Positions 49,023-57,712 of a DNA stretch of 64,000 bases are shown piece by piece (positions within the stretch are counted from its first letter, which is position 1; the number at the start of each line of letters is the position of its first letter). Below the pieces are notes generated by a model. That model had not been told where the DNA came from and did not search any database. It saw only the letters and a list, made by a program, of their open reading frames with translations. The DNA is from Neobacillus drentensis. GTDB lineage: Bacteria; Bacillota; Bacilli; Bacillales; Cytobacillaceae. Position numbers and translations under genes: made by a program. The DNA lies in assembly GCF_021560175.1 (NCBI RefSeq), contig NZ_CP091110.1, positions 858,001-922,000 on the forward strand, given 5' to 3'.

Positions 49023-49270
49023 AGAAGCTCAAATTTTGGGTGGAACGGTCAAAATAAAAGATATTTGTGCCCACAGGAGCCCGAATTTGGGTGGAACGGT
49101 CAAAATAAAAGATATTTGTGCCCACAGGAGCCTGAATTTGGGTGGAACGGTCAAAATAAAAGATATTTGTGCCCACAGGAGCCTGAATTTGGGTGGAACG
49201 GTCAAAATAAAAGATATTTGTGCCTACAGGAGCCCAAAGCTCGGTGGGACGGTCAAAATAAAAAATAATT
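49023..49270. repeat. 51-bp tandem repeat array, five copies
   Basis: Units begin with GGTGGAAC at 49039, 49090, 49141, 49192 and 49243, exactly 51 bp apart; the last is partial. Each unit has GGTCAAAATAAAAGATATTT followed by GTGCCCACAGGAGCC. The length is divisible by three, so long open frames run through on both strands (17-residue repeats), but there is no ribosome binding site and I do not regard them as genes. The array lies between the ABC operon terminator and a zinc-ribbon gene remnant. Confidence 0.85.
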
Positions 49271-49285
49271 TTGCTTATGGGGGGG

Positions 49286-49427
49286 CTAACCAAGAGTAAA
49301 TTCACCATTCAAAAAGCAATGGCTGCAATATTTAATGCGAGTGGTTCCATTTTTCTCCGTTCCGCCGCCTAACTCATCTTTTGCTATAAGGCATCCCACA
49401 GCTTTGACAGTTTTTATAAACTCCCAT
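49286..49427 (-). pseudogene. Frameshifted, truncated zinc-ribbon protein gene
   Basis: Read on the minus strand, ATG at 49427 encodes MGVYKNCQSCGMPYSK, then a stop in the next codons. If one A of an AAAA run is removed, the frame continues DELGGGTEKNG...KYCSHCFLNGEFT, which completes the four-Cys putative zinc-ribbon domain. It then stops at 49286-49288, next to the 51-bp array, where relatives continue. It thus looks like a decayed gene cut at the array edge. A sequencing error in the A-run cannot be excluded. Confidence 0.6.
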
Positions 49428-49443
49428 TTACCACACCATCATT

Positions 49444-49953
49444 TCAATTTTCAAAATCAAACACTTCGGTAATCTTATCCGCTTTAATTCGGTTTTGGCA
49501 AAGCTTGAACAGCTGTGTCAAAAAATCTTCCACATCAGCAGGTGAGGATGGCAATTTAATATAAACGGTCGTCGATCCAAACATCTGTTTAAAATATGCC
49601 TTTCTCTGGTCATTTTTCCCATCGCGTTTAAACGGTTTATAGGACCAAATCAGATGGGGTCCATCCTCCAAATCTTGTATTTGCCGTATCTCGGCACAGG
49701 TAGTGGATTTATCATGAGCATACATCACTAAGTAATAGTTGTCATTGCGATGCCAATCTATGAATAAAAGATAATAGCCGAGTTCACTTTCTGGCCGGAA
49801 TACTTCATATGCGGCCAATACTTGCTTGCCATTCGTCCATTGATGGAACTTTGGCAGCATCCCGCTCACGGTTTCTAGCTTCTTAAGCTCATATCTTATT
49901 GGATTTGAGCGTTGTATTTGTCCGGTTAAATAAATTGCTTGACCCTTTTCCAA
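49444..49953 (-). CDS. Hypothetical protein, 169 residues
   Basis: A TTG start follows AAAGGGGAT with good spacing. The protein is soluble, mixed alpha/beta, rich in Tyr, Trp and Lys (YYLLFIDWHRNDNYYLVMYAHD; LIWSYKPFKRDGKN). No signal peptide or membrane helix, and I do not recognise a family. It is followed closely by the zinc-ribbon gene remnant on the same strand. Confidence 0.6.
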   Translation of the reverse strand: MEKGQAIYLTGQIQRSNPIRYELKKLETVSGMLPKFHQWTNGKQVLAAYEVFRPESELGYYLLFIDWHRNDNYYLVMYAHDKSTTCAEIRQIQDLEDGPHLIWSYKPFKRDGKNDQRKAYFKQMFGSTTVYIKLPSSPADVEDFLTQLFKLCQNRIKADKITEVFDFEN

Positions 49954-50225
49954 ATGAATATCCCCTTTAGGTATTTGTCTTCATTATACGTTGAAAATCG
50001 AAAAAAAAGGAAGAAAGACCGAAGCTATTTTTCATACCCTTAACCATAGAAAGAGGTGTTTGTCTTCAAAATGAAATACAACTGACATCATTTTAAAAAA
50101 TTCCTTTGTTAGAATCGATATAATTGGGACTTAAAATCCATACATACTGCGAATAGTATATGGAATAAATATGACTCTTTTCCATATGAATGACATAGAG
50201 TGTTTTGCAATTGGAGGGAAAGAAA

Positions 50226-52979
50226 ATGACGTTAGAAGAGCAGCTAAAACAAAAGACGTATTATAAAATGTTCATCGATGAGCATGAAAACATTCATCCG
50301 ATACGCGTTCTTGGCGAAGCGTTTCAGGATGAGGCAGCAAAGGATCTCCCAAACCTATCATCGATACGCTTTGCCCAAGGGGAAGTGTATTTTCACCATA
50401 AAGACTATGAAACAGCGATTTTTAAATGGGAAAACATCACCGATGAACTCGTCCCATGGGCAAAGAAAAATATAGGTGATGCCTATTATGAACTAGGGTT
50501 GCTTTCGACTGCTGAGGATATTTATACAGCAATCTCAAGCGATAATGCAACACTAAATACCGAAGTAGCATTACAGCTATTCTCGCTTTATATCGAACGT
50601 GGGAAGCTGGAGTCAGCGGTTGCCACAATTAAAAGGACAATTGCTGCAAACCCGGAGTATCCGAATGTTACCGAAATCGCCAGAACTTTTTTCGAAGAAC
50701 AGCAGGATTGGGAGCATGCGGTTGAATTAGCCGTCTCCGAAGCCATGCGTTCGGAGGATCCAAATTGGTTTCATATCCTAAATAGCTATGTAGACAAGGG
50801 TGTTACTAAAAGCCATGCACCGAGCTATTTCACCCCAACTTTAATTCGCTTGTTTCAACTAGATAAGAAAAAATTTGAACAGCTCGTCTCTTCACTATGG
50901 AAAAGTTACGAACACGAAGAATCTTATTTCTCTTGGATCAGAGAAATCAACCAGCTATTATTACAACTTGACCTCGAAAGAGAAGATAACTGGTATGAAC
51001 TTTCAAAGCTTCATAAAGATGCTTATTTCGATTTAATAGAAGGCAGATATTTTATTAAAATGCTCCAAGAATTTATTCCAGACATGTTGACCAACTGGCT
51101 TCGCTTAGCGGATGAAAGAAATGTCGTGTTAGCATCTGCTGCGGTGCTTTCTTGGAATGAATTGTTCCCTGCCACGATCAGTTTATCCATCGTTTCTGAA
51201 GCCGAGCAGCTGATTAGCATAACAGAGACGGACATCAATGAACTCGAGGAGAGCCTGGCGTTATTTGATACCATCGTCGATTGGGCAGCGGCACATGAGA
51301 TGGGCGAGAATAACCGATATAAATGGCTTGTCGAGCAACTGGTAGATTTTGATAGGCACCATCTCCTTATTACTGGGTTAACTGGGAGTGGAAAATCGAC
51401 CTTTGTTAATACCGTTCTTGGAGAAGACCTTCAAGACAGCCCAACGTCATCACTCGTTATGTTTAGAGATAGTGATGAGGAAGAAATAATCGAAATAACT
51501 GATTGGCAGATTGCTAGCTTAGAGGGATTTACTGAATTCCAAGAGCGAATGGACCGCCGCCGTAATGCCTTAGAATCCATTATCGAATTCAAGCTTCCCA
51601 ACGGATTTATGCAGGAAAACAAAGTGACCTTTATTGATACACCAGGGTTAAAGGGAAATCACAATGACCGTTATGAAGTATTAAAAAACTTGCAAGTAGC
51701 TGACACTGTCTTGTTTGTGCTGGATGGAAACTCTCCGTTTACCGACAAAGAACGAGGGGCTCTCGTACAAATACAAGAATTAGCACCTGATATTCCTGTC
51801 CACTTTTTATTAAGCAAAATGGATACGATTGTTGGTGAGCAGGAAGCGGTAAGAATATATGAAGAAACCAAGTCGAGGATTCACGATATTATCCCGGATG
51901 CAAGCGTGTTTGCCTTTTCTTCGCAATATGAACGCGGCCAGCAGATGAGGGACATTAAAGAGTTTATTCAATCGGTTAAGGTTACTAGAAATCTAGAGGA
52001 TAAACGACTTGCTAAGCTATTGTTTTTTATTCGGACCACTATCGCAAGTTTATTGCAAAAACGAATTGATGTGGAAAACCAACTAGTAGAAGCGATTCGC
52101 TGGAATGAAGATATGCACATGAAATTAAATGGCGCTGTTAATCAGTTAAAGGATACGGAAGTACAAAAAACAAGGGCCATTACGAAATCGTACCGAACGA
52201 TTAGGGAAAGCATTCATAAGGACATGGCCAGTACGATTCCTGCTATGTTGAAAGAATGCTCCGCTCTTATTAAGGAAGACAGCAACTTTAGTAATATTCA
52301 TTTAGAACTGAACGAAGAAATGAATAAGAGACTACAAGAATACTTGGAACAAACCGTGATGCCTAAATTCTATCGTTCCTTGCAGGATTGGATTGGCTAT
52401 AGCAAAGAGGAGTTTGACCAGGCACAGGAATTTTTAAATGAGATGGCTGATGGCTTTAACCAAATGTACGGGGAAGAACATCTGGCGCTTGCTTGTGATT
52501 TCAAGGTGCTTGATGATTGGCTTCGCGACACAGACCGGATGACAAGCAGATTCCAGCTGGAATCCGTCAATATTCTCCTTCGCCGGACGCCTTCGCAATT
52601 TTTATTAAAGAGTGCCGGAAAATTATTCGGGGCACTATCGCAAAACAAGGCAATGCTTTATAACAAATACAAAGCATTTGTAGAAAATGAGGATTACACA
52701 GATACAATTGAAGAAGTTAGTAAGCAATTTTTCCAGCCGTTTGAGCTGTTCGAAAAATCTCTAGAGCGTGATGTAACCTTATTCTTCAAGAGCCCGTTAA
52801 GGAATTTAACTACGGCAGCAGATGAGGCTAAGCTGGGAATTGAATCAAATCAGGAGCAACTTAATAAGATGAATACCAATCCGGAAATGTTCCGCGATCC
52901 ATTAACATTATTCGGGGTAAGGCTTCGACAGTTCGAATGGATGACTGTGGCCGGAAAAGGGATACAAACTGTATATTAA
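50226..52979 (+). CDS. TPR-containing dynamin-like GTPase
   Basis: 917 residues from the ATG at 50226 after GGAGGG. The N-terminal 300 residues are helical TPR-like repeats (AQGEVYFHHKDYETAIFKWENI; AYYELGLLSTAEDIYTAI). The GTPase domain has P-loop GLTGSGKST (384-392), DTPG (471-474) and SKMD (530-533). The C-terminal 330 residues are long helices with coiled-coil character, as in bacterial dynamin-like proteins. It probably remodels or guards membranes, in a GTP-dependent way; no transmembrane helix is seen. The pairing of TPR repeats with a dynamin-type GTPase in one chain is unusual. Monocistronic with its own terminator. Confidence 0.75.
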   Translation: MTLEEQLKQKTYYKMFIDEHENIHPIRVLGEAFQDEAAKDLPNLSSIRFAQGEVYFHHKDYETAIFKWENITDELVPWAKKNIGDAYYELGLLSTAEDIYTAISSDNATLNTEVALQLFSLYIERGKLESAVATIKRTIAANPEYPNVTEIARTFFEEQQDWEHAVELAVSEAMRSEDPNWFHILNSYVDKGVTKSHAPSYFTPTLIRLFQLDKKKFEQLVSSLWKSYEHEESYFSWIREINQLLLQLDLEREDNWYELSKLHKDAYFDLIEGRYFIKMLQEFIPDMLTNWLRLADERNVVLASAAVLSWNELFPATISLSIVSEAEQLISITETDINELEESLALFDTIVDWAAAHEMGENNRYKWLVEQLVDFDRHHLLITGLTGSGKSTFVNTVLGEDLQDSPTSSLVMFRDSDEEEIIEITDWQIASLEGFTEFQERMDRRRNALESIIEFKLPNGFMQENKVTFIDTPGLKGNHNDRYEVLKNLQVADTVLFVLDGNSPFTDKERGALVQIQELAPDIPVHFLLSKMDTIVGEQEAVRIYEETKSRIHDIIPDASVFAFSSQYERGQQMRDIKEFIQSVKVTRNLEDKRLAKLLFFIRTTIASLLQKRIDVENQLVEAIRWNEDMHMKLNGAVNQLKDTEVQKTRAITKSYRTIRESIHKDMASTIPAMLKECSALIKEDSNFSNIHLELNEEMNKRLQEYLEQTVMPKFYRSLQDWIGYSKEEFDQAQEFLNEMADGFNQMYGEEHLALACDFKVLDDWLRDTDRMTSRFQLESVNILLRRTPSQFLLKSAGKLFGALSQNKAMLYNKYKAFVENEDYTDTIEEVSKQFFQPFELFEKSLERDVTLFFKSPLRNLTTAADEAKLGIESNQEQLNKMNTNPEMFRDPLTLFGVRLRQFEWMTVAGKGIQTVY

Positions 52980-52984
52980 TAGGT

Positions 52985-53016
52985 AAAAGGAGAACCTTTG
53001 GGGGTTCTCCTTTTTT
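52985..53016 (+). terminator. Terminator of the GTPase gene
   Basis: AGGAGAACC pairs with GGTTCTCCTT, followed by TTTT. Confidence 0.9.
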
Positions 53017-53073
53017 GGACTAACGTTAAGATTCAAATCTTTTATGCTAATTGAAGGATTTTTTACATCTATA

Positions 53074-54501
53074 TTATTTTTTCTCAGATAACCATTTGGC
53101 GATTTTCTCAGAATCTTGGTCAGAAAGCAAGTTACTTGGCATCATCCCTCTGCCATCTTTCACAATGCTGAGGATTTCTTGCTCGCTGTATTTACCGCCC
53201 ACTTTAGAAATATCTGGGCCGGCTCCGCCTTTTAAATCATTTCCATGGCAGCTAAGGCACGTTTTCTTAAAAATCTCTTCTGCCGCAGATACTGTGTCAT
53301 GATTTCCATGAGAAGACTCTTTTGCAGCTTCTGTTTTCGGTGTGAACACACTGTAAGGAACAAATTGGATTTCATGAGGTACACCATCTGCGACAATTTC
53401 CGTAATTAATTTGCCTGTCTCAGTATCCCAAACCTGGACCCCGCTTACAGCGGCACCGCCAAGCGTATAAGGATAACGCTTATCCATTCCGTGGTTTAGT
53501 GTCCAAAGCTCTTTACCATCAGGAGTTACGCCAACATGGGCGGGAACTGTTGTCCCTGTTGAGCTCCACTCAATTTTATGAGTTTTTACATTAATTTTAT
53601 AAATTTGATTTCCGCCTGTTGTCACATACCCATATTTGCTGTCGGGACTAAAGGTAATGTGAATCGGGCCTTCTTTTAACTTAATTTCGCCAGAAACTTC
53701 AAGTGTTTTTGGATTAATGATGGCTACCTTTTTTGCGCCCATGACGGCTGCCCAAACGTATTTGCCATCTGGAGTTAGGTTTGTACCATGAACCATCCCG
53801 CCAACCGGAATGTTTTTCACGATTTCATTCGTCTTCATATCAATCGCAACAACTTTATTTTCGCTCTCAACACTTAAGAACATGTACTGTGTATCAATGG
53901 CCTTTCCATCCCAATACATTGTTGGACTTAAATAGCAGGTTCCTTTACCTGTCTGCAAATCCTTGATTTTTTTCTTAGCAGCTAAATCAATCACGGAAAG
54001 GGTGCCATCATGCTGGTTTGCTACGTATAGATACTTGTCATCAGGAGATAAGGCAATATGGTGTGCACCTTTCCCTGTAGGGAGTCTCCATTTCTCTCTC
54101 ATTGTAATTGGGTCAATGGCAATCACATAGGATGGTTCGTCGTAGTTATACCAATCTCCTGTGAATAGAGTTTTAAAGTCTTTCGTAAAAGCAATCGCGT
54201 GGGTGTCATTTAAATTGGGATAAAAATCTTTATTGGTTCTTTCATTATATGGGCCGCCTGCATCGATGGTTGAGACTAGTTTATGATACTTACCATCAAT
54301 GACCCATAATTTATTGGCTGTTCCGGCGCCTACAAAAGCGATCGTTTCACTGCCAAGCTGACCTCCAGCGAGTTTCTCATCAAAGCTGGCTGACTTTGTT
54401 ACTTTTTCAGCTTTTGTAGTTGTCTTTTCCTGCGTATTATTTGAACCGCATCCACTCGTAATTAAAGCCGTTAGCAGAAAAGCTGTCCATAATTTCTTCA
54501 T
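53074..54501 (-). CDS. Beta-propeller/cytochrome c fusion lipoprotein
   Basis: 475 residues after AAAGGAGG. A lipobox TSGC places the lipid-modified Cys at 18. A YVTN-type seven-bladed beta-propeller follows (about 50-390), with blades such as HHIALSPDDKYLYVANQHDGTLSVID and GTNLTPDGKYVWAAVMGAKKVAIINP. The C-terminal 80 residues are a small cytochrome c with one haem motif CLSCH (415-419) and Met ligand candidates at 453-454, like the membrane-anchored cytochromes c-550/551 of Bacillus. It would move electrons at the outer face of the membrane. The propeller partner is unknown; no d1-haem genes are present. Confidence 0.82.
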   Translation of the reverse strand: MKKLWTAFLLTALITSGCGSNNTQEKTTTKAEKVTKSASFDEKLAGGQLGSETIAFVGAGTANKLWVIDGKYHKLVSTIDAGGPYNERTNKDFYPNLNDTHAIAFTKDFKTLFTGDWYNYDEPSYVIAIDPITMREKWRLPTGKGAHHIALSPDDKYLYVANQHDGTLSVIDLAAKKKIKDLQTGKGTCYLSPTMYWDGKAIDTQYMFLSVESENKVVAIDMKTNEIVKNIPVGGMVHGTNLTPDGKYVWAAVMGAKKVAIINPKTLEVSGEIKLKEGPIHITFSPDSKYGYVTTGGNQIYKINVKTHKIEWSSTGTTVPAHVGVTPDGKELWTLNHGMDKRYPYTLGGAAVSGVQVWDTETGKLITEIVADGVPHEIQFVPYSVFTPKTEAAKESSHGNHDTVSAAEEIFKKTCLSCHGNDLKGGAGPDISKVGGKYSEQEILSIVKDGRGMMPSNLLSDQDSEKIAKWLSEKK

Positions 54502-54669
54502 GGGTGTTCCTCCTTTTGAATAGAGATAAGTTAACTATAATAAAAAACTTATCTATAAAAAGAAGGTCATGTGAAAGATTAATGAACTGGACTTATAGTT
54601 TCAAAGATTGGACACATGTTAATCGTTTTTAGCTGTTCTAACAGAAGTGGTTTAAAAGATAGCCCTTTT

Positions 54670-55632
54670 TTAATATCCTTTTCTAAAATTTACTAGATTA
54701 ATGCTTGGGGTCTGTCCGGTTAGATAGGTCCTTAAATTGGGAATAAGGATGTTTTCAACGACCCGTTTGTTATAATGCTCGGTTGCTCCGGATGTGTGCG
54801 GGGTAATAATAACGTTTTCCATTTCCCATAAGGGGCTTTCTGTACTTAGCGGTTCTGTTTCAAAGACATCCAGACCGGCACCCGCAATGGTGCCTTCTTG
54901 TAAAGCAGAAATCAATTCCTCTTCCATCACGATTTCACCTCGGCCAATATTGATAAAAAAGGCAGATGGTTTCATTTGTGTAAACTGCTGTTTCCCAAAT
55001 AAATGATGAGTTTCTTGTGTATGCGGCAGTGTTACGACCACATAATCACATTTTGACAGCACCTGGTCTAACTGGTCTGGTGTATACATTTCATCAACAA
55101 AATCCGCTGGTTTTCCAGAGTGCCTGACACCAAGTACCGTCATTCCAAATGCTTTGGCAATTTTAGCAGTTTCTCTTCCGATTTCACCGACACCAATTAC
55201 TCCAATTGTTTTTTCATGGATCTCGAGGCTTAGGTGAGCATGGTCCCATGTTTTCGTTTGTTGATTTTTTACATAGGTATGAATTTTTCTTGTTAGTCCT
55301 AGCATTAAGGCAAAGATCGTTTCAGAGATCGGATAAGCATGTACACCGTTGGCGCTGGTTACATTAATATGTTTTGATTGCAGCTTCTCAAGAGGCAACG
55401 AATCAACCCCGGCACTCCAGGTTTGCAGCCATTGCAGTTTTGACTCAGAGGTAAGGCAATAATCAGCTAACTCTTTTCTCCAACCGGCAATGACTTCTGC
55501 ATCTTTTGCATGTTCTTCCCAGACAGATGGGTCTTTGCCTGCGATTACATCCCAATCGGGGATGGTGTTTTTAATTTTCGCTATGTATTCTGGCTTTAAG
55601 TTTTGTGTAATAACTATTTTCCGTTTACTCAT
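54670..55632 (-). CDS. D-2-hydroxyacid dehydrogenase
   Basis: 320 residues. The NAD-binding core has TIGVIGVGEIGRETAKIAKAFGMTVLGV; catalytic residues lie in NIGRGEIVMEEELISALQEG (Arg), the Glu-containing GLDVFETEPL and ITPHTSGATEHY (His). It is a member of the phosphoglycerate/glyoxylate reductase family that reduces 2-oxo acids or oxidises 2-hydroxy acids with NAD(P)H. Substrate not determinable. GGTGGGAG precedes the ATG. The bases 55119-55131 resemble the palindromic repeat seen at 24859 but fit the coding sequence, so this is likely coincidence. Confidence 0.85.
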   Translation of the reverse strand: MSKRKIVITQNLKPEYIAKIKNTIPDWDVIAGKDPSVWEEHAKDAEVIAGWRKELADYCLTSESKLQWLQTWSAGVDSLPLEKLQSKHINVTSANGVHAYPISETIFALMLGLTRKIHTYVKNQQTKTWDHAHLSLEIHEKTIGVIGVGEIGRETAKIAKAFGMTVLGVRHSGKPADFVDEMYTPDQLDQVLSKCDYVVVTLPHTQETHHLFGKQQFTQMKPSAFFINIGRGEIVMEEELISALQEGTIAGAGLDVFETEPLSTESPLWEMENVIITPHTSGATEHYNKRVVENILIPNLRTYLTGQTPSINLVNFRKGY

Positions 55633-55776
55633 TTAACTCCCACCTTTATGTTGATATAGACTAATCATATCGTATCTAAACCTAAATATTAATCCTTTCT
55701 TTGAATGGGTGGTGTACAAAATTTAGACACTATTGCTTGGCGGCTACCCAAATGTTACGGAGGAATTTTTGTTCAT

Positions 55777-56178
55777 TAGGACAAGAATAGCTGGTGGTAA
55801 CCGTTTTTTGTCCACAAGAGAGCTCCATGAGGACAGGAATAACTGGAGACAAGATTTTTTTGTACGCATGGGAGCTCCATGAGGACAAGAATAGCTGGTG
55901 GTAATCGTTTTTTGTCCGTATGAGAGCTCCATGGGGACAGGAATAGCTTGTAACAACAGATTTTTGTCCGCATGAAAGCTCCATGAGGACAGGAATAGCC
56001 TGTGGTAACAGATTTTTGTCCGCATGAAAGCTCCATGAGGACAGGAATAGCCTGTGGTAACAGATTTTTGTCCGCATGAAAGCTCCATGAGGACAGGAAT
56101 AGCCTGTGGTAACAGATTTTTGTCCGCATGAAAACTCTATGAGGACAGGAATAGCTTACGGTTACAGCCTTTTGTCTG
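55777..56178. repeat. 52-bp tandem repeat array, eight copies
   Basis: Units begin at 55777, 55829, 55881, 55933, 55985, 56037, 56089 and 56141 (partial), all exactly 52 bp apart. The three inner copies are nearly identical and the outer ones diverge. Each has GGACA and TGTCC ends flanking a four-bp hairpin such as CTGT-GGTA-ACAG. Copies 1 and 3 change a T-A pair to G-C in both arms. No distinct spacers are present. It lies between the convergent-free ends of the dehydrogenase and SDR genes. Open frames exist in all three minus-strand frames because the array lacks stops, not because it codes. Confidence 0.85.
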
Positions 56179-56298
56179 GAAGAACAATCAAAAAAAGTGT
56201 ACCGTATCGCACTTCCATGTAGTTTGTGCAAAAACCTCATCTGGCATAATACTTACAATCTATGAATATTAAATTGAATGTAAGGGGGTTATGGAAAT

Positions 56299-57066
56299 AT
56301 GCATATTCAAACATGCAGGGCCGTTGTAACAGGGGGAGCTTCCGGACTTGGAGAGGCTACTGTTCGCAACATCATTGAAAAAGGTGGAAAAACCGTTATC
56401 CTCGACCAATCAGAGGAAAATGGCTCACGCCTTCAGAATGAATTAGGCGATGCTGCTTTATTTTTAAAAGCAGATGTGACCAAGGAAAAGGAGATTCAAG
56501 AGGCAATCAATCAAGCGGCTGATTTCTTGGGTGAATTAAATACAGTAGTGAACTGTGCGGGAATCGGGATAGCCGATAAAGTATTGGGGAAGAAGGGGGT
56601 ACATAACCTTGAGCTCTTCTCCAAGGTCATCCAAGTAAATTTAATCGGTACCTTTAATGTCATCCGTTTGGCAGCAGAGAAAATGGCAGGAAATAATGTG
56701 AATGAACAAAATGAGCGCGGTGTTATGATCAACACGGCTTCTGTGGCTGCTTTTGACGGACAAATCGGTCAAGCTGCCTATAGTGCCTCCAAAGGCGGAA
56801 TTGTTGGCATGACCTTGCCGATTGCAAGAGAGTTAGCCCGGTACGGAATTCGCATAATGACCATTGCACCGGGATTGTTCCACACACCTATGTTTGATAC
56901 TCTCCCGGACGAAGCAAGAATTTCACTTGGAAAAATGGTGCCGTTTCCTCCACGCCTTGGATATCCCAGCGAATACGCACAGCTTGTCCAGAGTATAATC
57001 GAAAACCCCATGCTAAATGGTGAAACCATCAGGCTCGATGGTGCAATCAGGATGCAGCCTAAGTAA
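56299..57066 (+). CDS. SDR-family 3-hydroxyacyl-CoA dehydrogenase (HSD10 type)
   Basis: 255 residues. Short-chain dehydrogenase motifs: [22 protein letters not shown], catalytic Tyr and Lys in [12 protein letters not shown]. The start and the insertion [24 protein letters not shown] resemble the type II 3-hydroxyacyl-CoA dehydrogenase, which oxidises branched 2-methyl-3-hydroxyacyl-CoA with NAD. TAAGGGGG precedes the ATG. It fits the acyl-CoA genes that follow at 57713, although it is separated by 650 bases. Confidence 0.82.
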   Translation: MHIQTCRAVVTGGASGLGEATVRNIIEKGGKTVILDQSEENGSRLQNELGDAALFLKADVTKEKEIQEAINQAADFLGELNTVVNCAGIGIADKVLGKKGVHNLELFSKVIQVNLIGTFNVIRLAAEKMAGNNVNEQNERGVMINTASVAAFDGQIGQAAYSASKGGIVGMTLPIARELARYGIRIMTIAPGLFHTPMFDTLPDEARISLGKMVPFPPRLGYPSEYAQLVQSIIENPMLNGETIRLDGAIRMQPK

Positions 57067-57167
57067 TATATGGGACGACAAACCATCATCTCTTTTTGGC
57101 TATGAATCTATTTCAATCGTGCCATATTGGAGGGATTCCCACTTAGGAGAATCCCTTACAAACATAA

Positions 57168-57374
57168 TTATCCTCCAAAGAACAAATCAAGAATGTTCGA
57201 AGCGGTCGATGTTTTTTTATGATAAAACTCTGAATATCCGCATTTCTTACAAAAAACAACGGTGAATGTGTTGTGCTGAAGGTCAAACATCTTGGATAGC
57301 CCTGTTCCGGTCATTGCTACATCTTTCGTGCCAGCTTCCCTGCTTCCGCATTTCATACATCCTTTTTCACTCAT
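57168..57374 (-). CDS. Small zinc-ribbon protein (DUF2082 type)
   Basis: 68 residues from the ATG at 57374, nine bases after GGAG; the frame is open further upstream without a start signal. Two Cys pairs, CMKCGSREAG and FCKKCGYSEFY, form a zinc ribbon followed by a short tail (NILDLFFGG). The pattern matches small nucleic-acid-binding zinc-ribbon proteins of Bacillus. Function unknown. Confidence 0.75.
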   Translation of the reverse strand: MSEKGCMKCGSREAGTKDVAMTGTGLSKMFDLQHNTFTVVFCKKCGYSEFYHKKTSTASNILDLFFGG

Positions 57375-57521
57375 CGCAATCAACTCCAAGTTTAAATATC
57401 CCAGATTATTTACGATTGAGGTTAGAAAAAGTTGCATATTTAAATGTAAAAATAATCTAAATTATCTTTCTTATCTGCTACAATAGGGGGAGACGAGCTT
57501 TATTTGGAAGACTTTTTCCAA

Positions 57522-57645
57522 TTAATGTAGAATTACTTTTTATTTTGTAGAATAACTGTCTTTTTCGTAGAATTATCCCTTATTTTTGTAGAAAAAATCT
57601 TAGATTTGTAGAATAACCTTAGAAAATTGTAGAATCCATACAAAA
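57522..57645. repeat. GTAGAAT tandem array upstream of the acyl-CoA operon
   Basis: GTAGAA(T) starts at 57527, 57547, 57567, 57588, 57608 and 57629, with steps of 20, 20, 21, 20 and 21 bases and T-rich spacers. It is the same motif and period as the array at 39099-39200. It lies about 70 bases before a cre-like site and the acyl-CoA dehydrogenase start. Confidence 0.8.
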
Positions 57646-57674
57646 TCATTTTAATCTCAAACTCACATCGATAA

Positions 57675-57688
57675 AGTAAGCGTTTACA
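57675..57688 (+). promoter_or_regulatory. Candidate cre (CcpA) site of the acyl-CoA operon
   Basis: AGTAAGCGTTTACA matches the cre consensus TGWAAGCGYTWWCW at 13 of 14 positions. It lies 25 bases before the acyl-CoA dehydrogenase start codon, a position suited to glucose repression of fatty-acid breakdown. Confidence 0.55.
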
Positions 57689-57712
57689 AAAATCGAAAGC
57701 GAGGTTACTAGA

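Noticed and set aside
49014..49308. Open frames on both strands across the 51-bp array
   Set aside because: A 51-bp unit keeps one frame, giving artificial 17-residue repeats; no start signal exists and both strands are open at once.
55119..55131. Copy of the GGTGCCTGACACC repeat inside the D-2-hydroxyacid dehydrogenase gene
   Set aside because: It codes for a stretch (LGVRHSG) that fits the family sequence, and the palindrome has a mismatch, so chance is the better explanation.
55777..56178. CRISPR array
   Set aside because: Whole units repeat without unique spacers, copies diverge gradually outward, and there are no cas genes.
55730..56240. Long open reading frames in all three minus-strand frames across the 52-bp array
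   Set aside because: The frames are open because the unit lacks stop codons; the 52-bp step rotates the frame, there are no ribosome binding sites, and the peptides are the same sequence read in rotation.
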